A DNA stretch of 12,231 nucleotides from Deltaproteobacteria bacterium (lineage in GTDB: Bacteria; Desulfobacterota; DSM-4660; Desulfatiglandales; Desulfatiglandaceae), in the NCBI GenBank assembly GCA_029932035.1, contig JAOZQV010000071.1:1-12231 (forward strand), given 5' to 3'. Positions 7,273 through 12,231 of the stretch are shown piece by piece (the first letter of the stretch is position 1; each line of letters begins with the position of its first letter). The notes beneath the pieces were generated by a model. It did not search any database. It saw nothing but the letters and a program-made list of their open reading frames with translations, and was not told where the DNA came from. A program made the position numbers and the translations under genes.

Positions 7273-7353
7273 AGCAAGTTAGTCACTATTGCTCTCGGCG
7301 AGTCACCACTGTCTCATGGTGTCTCACCGATGGTTGCAGATCAAAATTTAGTC

Positions 7354-7376
7354 TAACGGTTAAACAGACCTTAACC
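7354..7376. promoter_or_regulatory. Overlapping palindromes, possible old operator
   Basis: TAACGGTTA (7354-7362) is a perfect palindrome with a central G. GGTTAA (7358-7363) and TTAACC (7371-7376) form a second, overlapping inverted repeat with a 7-base spacer. TetR proteins often bind near their own genes, and this lies about 80 bases beyond the readable end of the TetR remnant. Function is speculative. Confidence 0.25.
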
Positions 7377-7613
7377 ATTTGATATTAGTAGAACTTTACT
7401 GTCCATTCCCTGAAGCCTTTATTTGGCACTGAACTTGCTCATAAAAGGAGTATCTGAATTGCCCACGGACGGATAAAGGAATTAAATTCCGACGCGGCAA
7501 CCCTCATCAAATGACAACGCTTTGGTATGCAAACCCCATATATATGAGCCATCAATTAGCCCGCGGCTTAGTCCATCTGCGTTTTATCTATAATCCCTCA
7601 ATCTTAAATTTTG

Positions 7614-7653
7614 AAAAAGGCCGAAGCGTATCATTTACGTTTTGGCCTTTTTT
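7614..7653 (+). terminator. Strong intrinsic terminator hairpin
   Basis: A 17-base-pair stem (7614-7630 with 7636-7652) with a 5-base loop TCATT. Only two of the pairs are G-U. The core is AAAAAGGCC against GGCCTTTTT, and the 3' arm ends in six or more T. It would stop plus-strand transcription. There is no identifiable gene upstream to serve, so either a transcript from the decayed region or an unannotated RNA ends here, or it insulates downstream genes. Confidence 0.7.
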
Positions 7654-7829
7654 CGACGGGACTATGGATAAAACTCTAATAAGGTACCTCAAAGAGGTGG
7701 GCCTTCTGCACATACCTTTCGTATTCACCTTTCTGTGATCCGTTCAATTCCAGTGGAGGCTGCGGGACGGCGATTGAATGGGCATAATGAAATGGACATT
7801 TTCATAGTCCTTGTCTATGATCCTTCGCC

Positions 7830-8247
7830 ATGGAGAGAGTCGAAAAAAGCGGCCTTGTCGGCCAGCGACAACGATCAACGGCCGGCGCCTTATTCGGTTC
7901 GTCGGCTTATCTGATATGGGGGCTAAGCCCTCTTTTTTGGAGGGTGCTTCAGACGATCCCTGCCCTGGAACTTATCTGCCATCGGATTGTGTGGTCGTTC
8001 GCCTTCCTGATCCCTTTTGTCCTTTTTTCTGGAAAACAACGAAATGAGTTGAAACAGATCTTTATGCGCCCGAAGACCCTGGTGATCCTGCTGATCACTT
8101 CCCTGCTCGTGGGCAGCAACTGGCTGGTCTATGTCTGGGCGGTCAACAACGATCGTGTCCTGGAGGCCAGCCTTGATCCTTACCCTCCCTGCTCTGGTTT
8201 ATCTGGGCTACCTGGGCGCTTCCGGCGCGGGGGCAGAAAGGCAATGG
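7830..8247 (+). pseudogene. rarD: rarD-type (EamA) permease remnant with internal deletion
   Basis: The first 115 codons give a clear RarD/EamA transporter N-terminus: GSSAYLIWGLSPLFWRVLQT (23-42), HRIVWSFAFLIPF (51-63), and LVGSNWLVYVWAVNNDRVLE (93-112). In intact RarD proteins this is followed by GYFINPL and about 70 more residues. Here that part is absent. From about 8173, in a different frame, the sequence reads LILTLPALVYLGYLGASGAG, which resembles a later RarD region (the E. coli counterpart is near ETMWLLPVAAIYLF). So there is an internal deletion with a frameshift, and the C-terminal third is lost where a radical SAM fragment begins. Intact RarD has about 290-300 residues and 10 membrane segments; this product could not work. 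No convincing ribosome binding site precedes the ATG. Confidence 0.75.
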
Positions 8248-8444
8248 AGGCCGGATTTCAATTATCCGAATACTGGATGCCAGGGTTGGGAGGAAAAGAG
8301 ATGTGGGAAGGTCACGCCAAAAATACAGCCCGGGTACTAAATGCAATAAACCCCGATTATATACGGTCGCGTCCCTTTTTCCCTTCACCCGGTTCCCCTC
8401 TTTTTGAGGCCCATAACAGGGGAGAATTTCAAACGGATAAATAG
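8244..8444 (+). pseudogene. Radical SAM protein fragment, truncated at both ends
   Basis: In the same frame as the rarD N-terminus, the segment from about 8244 reads EAGFQLSEYWMPGLGGKEMW, then EGHAKNTARVLNAINPDYIR and FPSPGSPLFEAHNRGEF before a stop. This resembles the part of B12-type or Elp3-like radical SAM proteins downstream of the cluster domain, where the usual form is a MPGLGG motif, then HAxETARVLNxINPDFIR, then PGTPLYE. The CxxxCxxC iron-sulfur motif and the N-terminal barrel half are absent, and the C-terminus breaks off after GEF. It is gene debris fused by chance to rarD. Confidence 0.65.
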
Positions 8445-8540
8445 GCACTTTTCCGGTTTATCCGGGTTAAGAGGTTATGAGATTAATTACCAAAGGGGAG
8501 CTAACAAAACTGTCAAACACCCATGACAAAGGAGACCGCA

Positions 8541-8819
8541 ATGGCAAAAGATCCGGGAATTGGGTACAAAGTCGTAGCCACGGTTATCAGTGTGAAAGGT
8601 GATTGCAGCGCCGGTCATGAGGCAGGGGATTCATTTGAGATCAGTTGTCACAATCCCGGCGGATTGTGCGGCTTTTTCTATCATGACATATTTCCCACTC
8701 TTTCCACTTTTCAGTTCGGCGGAAATCTACCCTGGTGGGAAGGCGATACAATTGAAATCCAATGTTCGGATAGTCATAACCTTGTAACATTGAAATTGGA
8801 AAGGTCAAAGAGGCTGTAG
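8541..8819 (+). CDS. TIGR04076-like small protein
   Basis: A 92-residue protein of unknown function. The pattern YKVVATVISVKGDCSAGHEA, then GDSFEI, then GLCGFFYHDIFPTLSTFQFG with GGNLPWW, and a closing VTLKLER, matches the small TIGR04076 family as I remember it (a central Cys followed by aromatic residues, then GG-x-LPWW). Members are common in anaerobes, but no function is established to my knowledge. The ATG at 8541 is preferred because AAAGGAG lies 7 bases before it; an in-frame ATG at 8523 lacks a site. It is convergent with the helicase, with only 11 bases between the stops, and has no functional partner next to it. Confidence 0.75.
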   Translation: MAKDPGIGYKVVATVISVKGDCSAGHEAGDSFEISCHNPGGLCGFFYHDIFPTLSTFQFGGNLPWWEGDTIEIQCSDSHNLVTLKLERSKRL

Positions 8820-8830
8820 GGGGACCGGCG

Positions 8831-10042
8831 CTATGAAAAAGACCCTTTTAATCCGAATATTCCCTTGCCCCCATGTCGTTGAAAACCGGGAACTGCTCGC
8901 ATGTGTTTTTTTTGGGCCGGCGCATTGTAGTCGAAGCCCTTCAAGGTGCGGCGCTCAACTTTTGAGCCGATGACACGATCAATGGCATTTACCATTTGAT
9001 TGTCATCACGGGTGATCAATGTGAATGCATCTCCGCTTTGGTCGGCCCGTCCGGTCCGGCCGATACGATGGATGTACGCGTCCGGGGTGTTCGGCATATC
9101 GTAATTAATAACGTGAGAGATCTGACAGATATCAATGCCGCGCGCAGCGATGTCGGTGGCTACCAGCACTTGAAATCTCCCGTTGCGGAAACCCTCGAGA
9201 GCGGCCTGGCGACGGCCCTGGGAAAGATTGCCTTGCAGTGAGGTAGAACGGAAACCGGCCCTGGACAGTTGTTCTCCAAGGCGCTTGGCACGGTGTTTGG
9301 TGCGTGTGAACACCAACACGGATTGAGAATTGATATGGCTCAGAAGTTTCAGCAGGAACGCTGTTTTCAAATGCTGCGCCACCGGATAATGGGCGTGGCT
9401 GACGGTCTCCGCCGGGGCGGTTTCCCCTGCCTTTATTGTAATCGGGTCCCTAAGAATGTCTTTGGCCAGGCGGTGGATTTCATTGGGCATGGTGGCTGAA
9501 AACAAAAGTGTTTGCCGTTGAGCCGGGAGATGTTTCAGTATTCGTCGAATGTCCGGAAGAAATCCCATATCAAACATATGATCGGCTTCGTCAATCACGA
9601 GCACTTCTACCCGTGAAAGGTCGATCGTTTTACGGTTCAAGTGGTCAAGGAGCCGACCGGGACAGGCAACAACAATCTCTGCGCCCCGATTCAGTTTTTT
9701 AATTTGAGTGTTGATGTTCACCCCGCCGTACACGGTGACGCTTCTCATGCGGGTCTCTTTTCCCAGGGTGTTGATGGCATCGTGAATCTGTTCAGCCAAT
9801 TCGCGAGTGGGAGCGATGATCAGTGAACGGACATGACCGCGTTTGCCTTGCATCAACCGGTGTAAAATCGGCAGTGCAAAGACCGCCGTCTTACCGGTAC
9901 CGGTCTGGGCCAGGCCCATAATGTCTCGTCCGTTCATGACCGACGGGATAGCCTTGGTCTGGATAGGGGTTGGTGTGACAAACCCGGCAGCAGCTACACC
10001 TGCCTCGACGCTGGGGTTTAAATTAAATGCTTTAAATTCCAT
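8831..10042 (-). CDS. DEAD-box ATP-dependent RNA helicase, RhlE-like
   Basis: A 403-residue superfamily 2 RNA helicase that unwinds RNA duplexes using ATP, usually in ribosome assembly, mRNA decay or cold adaptation. All core motifs are visible: Q motif TPTPIQ (23-28), motif I AQTGTGKT (45-52), Ia PTRELA (78-83), GG (106-107), Ib CPGR (127-130, where TPGR is more common), II DEAD (151-154), III SAT (182-184), IV VFTRTKHRA (244-252), V TDIAARGID (296-304) and VI HRIGRTGR (325-332). The C-terminal tail after 365 is short and basic, as in RhlE-type proteins; there is no DbpA-type RNA-binding domain. A weak AAAGGAA site precedes the ATG. The upstream region is long (over 600 bases), which allows a long leader as seen with cold-regulated helicases. 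Confidence 0.93.
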   Translation of the reverse strand: MEFKAFNLNPSVEAGVAAAGFVTPTPIQTKAIPSVMNGRDIMGLAQTGTGKTAVFALPILHRLMQGKRGHVRSLIIAPTRELAEQIHDAINTLGKETRMRSVTVYGGVNINTQIKKLNRGAEIVVACPGRLLDHLNRKTIDLSRVEVLVIDEADHMFDMGFLPDIRRILKHLPAQRQTLLFSATMPNEIHRLAKDILRDPITIKAGETAPAETVSHAHYPVAQHLKTAFLLKLLSHINSQSVLVFTRTKHRAKRLGEQLSRAGFRSTSLQGNLSQGRRQAALEGFRNGRFQVLVATDIAARGIDICQISHVINYDMPNTPDAYIHRIGRTGRADQSGDAFTLITRDDNQMVNAIDRVIGSKVERRTLKGFDYNAPAQKKHMRAVPGFQRHGGKGIFGLKGSFS

Positions 10043-10383
10043 AAATTCCTTTCTTATGTTGAGCCGATCTCAAACGCACAGTTTGATTGCACTTCCTTTC
10101 AGAGGTCACAGGATATCACTCCAGGTTATGCCTCGTGAAATTTTAGTCCAAGGAAGTGGGTTCCGCCGTGGCGGATGTGGGTTTGCGCCTCAGGAACATA
10201 TTTCGCCATACTGAAACAATCTTGCATTTCACTTGGTGAATATTCCAAGGACACTGCTCTGAAACTGGTAACCTGTACTTTCTCTGGCTCCACAGGTTGC
10301 GAACGAGTGGCAGGCTTAAGCACCCCTTATAAGGGAGCAAAATGATAGGATCGATAAGGAGGTTTTGAGATCGGCAATGTGTT
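10043..10383. other. Helicase upstream region with a doubtful 65-codon frame
   Basis: This stretch is upstream of the helicase on the minus strand. One minus-strand frame (10126-10323, GTG start, 65 codons) ends with HIRHGGTHFLGLKFHEA. It has no clear ribosome binding site and no family that I recognise, so it is noted but not called as a gene. I see no promoter with both good boxes here. It may be the long 5' leader of the helicase message. Confidence 0.3.
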
Positions 10384-10385
10384 AA

Positions 10386-10464
10386 AATAAAAAAAGCCCC
10401 GAACTTATTCCAGGGCTTACGATACCGCCTTTTTCATCTTTTCATCCAGGAACAGCAATTAATA
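10386..10464 (-). ncRNA. Candidate small RNA of about 75-80 nt (minus strand)
   Basis: A promoter (10499-10471) and an intrinsic terminator (10418-10394 plus T-run) bracket a short segment with no real gene. The predicted RNA starts near 10464 and ends near 10386. It contains one tiny frame, MKKAVS followed by a stop, directly before the terminator hairpin, so a leader-peptide attenuator is an alternative reading. Downstream on the same strand, about 340 bases away, is the helicase gene, which this RNA could regulate by termination in its leader. There is no recognisable RNA family. Confidence 0.35.
10394..10418 (-). terminator. Intrinsic terminator, minus strand
   Basis: On the minus strand, AAGCCC (10418-10413) pairs with GGGCTT (10399-10394), extended inside by GAA/TTC (10408-10410 with 10401-10403) around a 5-base loop. 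It is followed by a run of T interrupted by one A, a classic rho-independent pattern. It points towards the helicase but lies about 350 bases before its start codon. Confidence 0.65.
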
Positions 10465-10470
10465 CAAAAT

Positions 10471-10499
10471 ACTTTATGCCATTGATTCACCATTGTCAA
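10471..10499 (-). promoter_or_regulatory. Candidate promoter for the minus-strand small RNA
   Basis: On the minus strand a perfect -35 TTGACA (10499-10494) is followed after 17 bases by TAAAGT (10476-10471), which matches the -10 consensus at 4 of 6 positions. Predicted start is near 10464. Confidence 0.4.
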
Positions 10500-10530
10500 G
10501 TAAAATCCTGAATTCCGCAAATGAGGTATT

Positions 10531-10558
10531 TTAACAGGAGAGTTGGCTCCTTTATTAT
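10531..10558 (+). promoter_or_regulatory. Weak candidate promoter for the SLOG gene leader
   Basis: TTAACA (10531-10536) and TATTAT (10553-10558) are separated by 16 bases; TATACT (10556-10561) is an alternative -10 at a longer spacing. A start near 10565 would give a leader of about 155 bases containing the terminator at 10647-10678. AGGAG/CTCCT (10537-10549 region) and CCTGAATT/AATTCAGG (10507-10514 with 10571-10578) inverted repeats lie around it and could be binding sites. Confidence 0.25.
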
Positions 10559-10602
10559 ACTGGGCGCAAAAATTCAGGCAGGTTTGTTTGAAAAAAGATG
10601 AC

Positions 10603-10678
10603 GGCCAGGGTTGCATTACAGAAAAGCTGAATTACTTTATCCGGTCACCCTGCCAAACTGTGGCGGGGTATTTTTTTT
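10603..10678 (+). promoter_or_regulatory. Attenuator-like element before the SLOG gene
   Basis: ACCCTGCC (10647-10654) pairs with GGCGGGGT (10662-10669) over 8 pairs (one G-U) with a 7-base loop, followed by A and eight T, a strong plus-strand intrinsic terminator. It stands only 42 bases before the SLOG start codon. Upstream, GGCCAGGGT (10603-10611) can pair with the same ACCCTGCC arm with one bulged C, so the two structures exclude each other, as in transcription attenuation. Either this is a regulated leader, or the terminator simply ends a short plus-strand RNA. No known riboswitch core is recognisable in the short upstream part. Confidence 0.5.
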
Positions 10679-10720
10679 GCATTCTCGCACAACATCTTAA
10701 AAAACTAAGGAGATAAGAAA

Positions 10721-11284
10721 ATGACAGACATTTCAAAAATCACGCTGTACAGCGGCGGCCACAAGGGGGCCGAAGCAGAATTCGGCAAACTTGCCGAGGC
10801 CTGGCACATGAAAGAGGTGAATATATCATTTGAAGGGCACAATGCCGAGCGCACCCGGGGCGTCCGGGTGCTGAGCCGGGAAGAGCTGCAAAAGGGCGAT
10901 GTCAGTATGGAAATTGTGTCCAAACGGATGAAACGCGCTTACTCCCAGACGGATAAGATCCGAAAAGTCATCCAGTCTATTTTTCACATGGTCAATAGCG
11001 GCTACCATGTCATTGCGGTCGGGTGGATACAGGCGGACAACACCGTCAAGGGGGGAACCGGCTGGGGGGTCGAGTTGGCAAAACTATTTAACCGGCCGCT
11101 GAACGTCTATGATCAGGAACGAAAGGGGTGGTTTTCCTGGGAGGACAATCAATGGGTTGAGAACACACCGACTATTACCTCAGATACGTTTGCCGGTACC
11201 GGAACCCGCTACCTCTCCGATGACGGCAGGCATGCCCTCCGCAATCTTTTCATCAGCTCCTTTGGTCCTGTGGAACAAAAATAA
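10721..11284 (+). CDS. SLOG-type Rossmann-fold protein of unknown function
   Basis: A 187-residue cytoplasmic protein. An N-terminal strand and glycine-rich turn ITLYSGGHKGAEAEFGKLAE (7-26) is followed by a mixed middle part, IAVGWI (98-103), the glycine-rich KGGTGWGVELAKLFNRPLNV (110-129), YDQERKGWFSWE (130-141) and FAGTGTRYLSDDGR (157-170). This pattern belongs to the SLOG/LOG-like superfamily, which binds nucleotides or nucleotide-derived ligands; similar proteins occur in phages and in scattered bacteria, with no firm function that I know. It is preceded by AAGGAG, and by a terminator/attenuator-like leader, suggesting conditional expression. It has no obvious partner gene: the ABC-F gene follows after about 120 bases and is probably independent. 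Superfamily assignment is from motif memory. Confidence 0.7.
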   Translation: MTDISKITLYSGGHKGAEAEFGKLAEAWHMKEVNISFEGHNAERTRGVRVLSREELQKGDVSMEIVSKRMKRAYSQTDKIRKVIQSIFHMVNSGYHVIAVGWIQADNTVKGGTGWGVELAKLFNRPLNVYDQERKGWFSWEDNQWVENTPTITSDTFAGTGTRYLSDDGRHALRNLFISSFGPVEQK

Positions 11285-11301
11285 TGAATGAATCGTGAAT
11301 A

Positions 11302-11318
11302 GGGTCAGGCCTTGACCC
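11302..11318. repeat. GGGTCA hairpin between SLOG and ABC-F genes
   Basis: GGGTCA (11302-11307) and TGACCC (11313-11318) enclose a 5-base loop, so the 17-base element is nearly palindromic. No T-run follows, so it is a poor terminator. I have the impression that similar GGGTCA-type palindromes are dispersed in Desulfobacterota intergenic regions, but that is unverified and only one copy is in this window. Confidence 0.3.
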
Positions 11319-11405
11319 GCTGCTACCCCTAAAAAAATGAGATCAATCCCGCGTGTTGGGGGATAAACTACTTTTTTGGCTTGATGAAGGATGTCCACTA
11401 CTCAT

Positions 11406-12231
11406 ATGGCTCTATTAAGTTTTCAGGATGTGAGTGTTGCTTTTGGTGGTCTGCCTCTGCTTGACAGGGTGCACTTGCAGGTGGAGAAGGGGGAAAGGGT
11501 CTGTCTCCTCGGGCGTAACGGAGAAGGCAAGACGACCATCTTGAGGTTGATAAGCGGTGAGATTGAACCGGATGGCGGGGTAATCACCCTTAATAGAGGT
11601 GCAAAGGTAGCGGGTCTTTCCCAGGAACTACCACCTGACCTCAGGGGCTCTGTTTACGATGTAGTGGCCGACGGGCTGGGGCAAATCGGGGCTTTGTTGG
11701 AAGAATACCAGCAACTCACAAGAAGCCTGGCTAAGGGTGCTGATAAGGCCGCTATCAAGAAAATGGAGATGTTGCAGGAGGAATTGGAGAGGGCACAGGG
11801 ATGGCAGATCCGCCAGCATGTGGACATGGTCCTGACACGGCTCTCCCTGGACCCTGATATAAGGTTTGAAACCCTGTCTGTGGGGTTCAGGCGAAGGGTT
11901 CTCCTGGCAAGGGCGCTGGTTGCGGAACCGGACATCCTTCTCCTTGATGAGCCCACCAACCATCTGGATTTACCCTCCATATGCTGGATGGAAAAGTTCC
12001 TGCAAAAGTACAGAGGAACCATCATTTTTGTCACCCACGACAGGATATTTCTCCAAAAACTTGCAACCCGGATCATTGAGGTAGACCGAGGCCGTCTTGT
12101 TAATTGGGAATGCGGGTACCGAGAGTTTCTTGAACGCAGACAAGCAGCTCTGGACGTGGAAGGGACACAGCGAGACCAGTTTAAAAGGAAGCTGGCAAAA
12201 GAGGAGGAATGGATCAGGAAAGGGATCAAGG
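11406..12231 (+). CDS. uup: ABC-F family ATPase, Uup-like, N-terminal part (window edge)
   Basis: The open frame continues to the right edge; about 275 residues are present of an expected 600 or more. The first ABC domain has Walker A GRNGEGKTT (36-44 from this start), a signature LSVGFRRRVLLARAL (157-171; a variant of LSGGxxRR), Walker B ILLLDEPTNHLD (177-188) and the switch histidine in FVTHDR (208-213). After the domain begins the charged interdomain linker (EEEWIRKGIK at the edge), which in ABC-F proteins reaches the ribosomal tRNA sites. There are no membrane segments, so it acts on translation, not transport. The start is uncertain: ATG 11406 fits the family's usual M-A/S-L-L-S opening, while an in-frame ATG at 11391 would add MSTTH; neither has ideal ribosome binding site spacing. 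Confidence 0.88.
   Translation, partial: MALLSFQDVSVAFGGLPLLDRVHLQVEKGERVCLLGRNGEGKTTILRLISGEIEPDGGVITLNRGAKVAGLSQELPPDLRGSVYDVVADGLGQIGALLEEYQQLTRSLAKGADKAAIKKMEMLQEELERAQGWQIRQHVDMVLTRLSLDPDIRFETLSVGFRRRVLLARALVAEPDILLLDEPTNHLDLPSICWMEKFLQKYRGTIIFVTHDRIFLQKLATRIIEVDRGRLVNWECGYREFLERRQAALDVEGTQRDQFKRKLAKEEEWIRKGIK

Larger units (their letters stand above)
7285..7829. other. Intergenic stretch without a recognisable gene
   Basis: About 550 bases between the TetR remnant and the rarD remnant. The only well-supported element is the hairpin with T-run at 7614-7653. There are overlapping palindromes near 7354-7376. A 75-codon plus-strand frame starting at 7511 runs through the hairpin and has no ribosome binding site, so I do not call it. 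The stretch looks like decayed sequence left after loss of the regulator's N-terminal half. Confidence 0.5.

Noticed and set aside
7304..7326. CACCA/TGGTG inverted repeat and GTCTCA direct repeat as a possible recombination or insertion site
   Set aside because: The arms are only 5-6 bases and no transposase or matching partner repeat is visible.
7511..7738. A 75-codon plus-strand open frame in the gene-free stretch
   Set aside because: It reads straight through the strong terminator hairpin, lacks a ribosome binding site and shows no recognisable domain.
10126..10323. A 65-codon minus-strand frame upstream of the helicase, ending GGTHFLGLKFHEA
   Set aside because: It starts with GTG without a properly spaced ribosome binding site and has no family I can name; the slight resemblance to a PilZ end is too weak to claim.
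10434..10616. A 60-codon minus-strand open frame in the 10.4-10.6 kb region
   Set aside because: It has no ribosome binding site and an odd Cys/Trp-rich composition, and it contains the promoter of the candidate small RNA inside it; its end just before the terminator is probably a coincidence.
1..12231. CRISPR array, tRNA, rRNA or intact insertion sequence
   Set aside because: I saw no regularly spaced repeats, cloverleaf-like segments, ribosomal RNA blocks or transposase frames on either strand by reading.

Overview
The window looks like a chromosomal segment of an anaerobic, aromatic-degrading bacterium. The most likely group is Desulfobacterota or Syntrophales (Syntrophus-like), although sulfate-reducing relatives are possible. 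The reason is the left third. A minus-strand operon carries an SDR, bamQ (6-hydroxycyclohex-1-ene-1-carbonyl-CoA dehydrogenase) and bamA (ring-opening hydrolase, cut by the window edge). It is divergent from an acyl-CoA dehydrogenase that has the residue signature of cyclohex-1-ene-1-carboxyl-CoA (Ch1CoA) dehydrogenase: Asp91 present, and the usual catalytic Glu replaced by Thr362. Base composition is moderate, roughly half G+C by eye.

Layout. 1-2268 (minus): SDR -> bamQ -> bamA, lower benzoyl-CoA pathway. 2269-2671: divergent control region with a candidate promoter for each side and a short palindrome at the predicted minus-strand start. 2672-6674 (plus): Ch1CoA dehydrogenase, threonine synthase (thrC) and an MFS transporter, with hairpins between thrC and the transporter. 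6675-8540: a decayed stretch. It holds a TetR regulator C-terminal half with two in-frame stops (minus), about 550 bases without a gene but with a strong terminator-like hairpin, and a rarD-type transporter remnant with an internal deletion, joined directly to a radical SAM gene fragment. 8541-10042: a small TIGR04076-like protein convergent with a DEAD-box RNA helicase. 10043-10720: a long intergenic region with two outward-facing terminators, which suggests a short minus-strand RNA and an attenuator-like leader on the plus strand. 10721-11284: a SLOG-type (Rossmann-like) protein of unknown role. 11406-end: the N-terminal part of an ABC-F ATPase (Uup-like).

How the genes work together. Dienoyl-CoA made by benzoyl-CoA reductase is hydrated (hydratase not in this window), oxidised by BamQ and hydrolytically opened by BamA. 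The Ch1CoA dehydrogenase connects cyclohexene- and cyclohexadiene-carboxyl-CoA, either as the entry for cyclohexane carboxylate or, in reverse, as an electron sink during fermentation. ThrC, the helicase and the ABC-F protein are housekeeping genes. The metabolic island seems to have been placed beside them, and the stretch between contains gene debris. I see no CRISPR array, tRNA, rRNA or intact mobile element. The least explained parts are the 10.38-10.72 kb regulatory RNA locus and the SLOG gene. I did not find convincing evidence of a wholly new multi-gene system.
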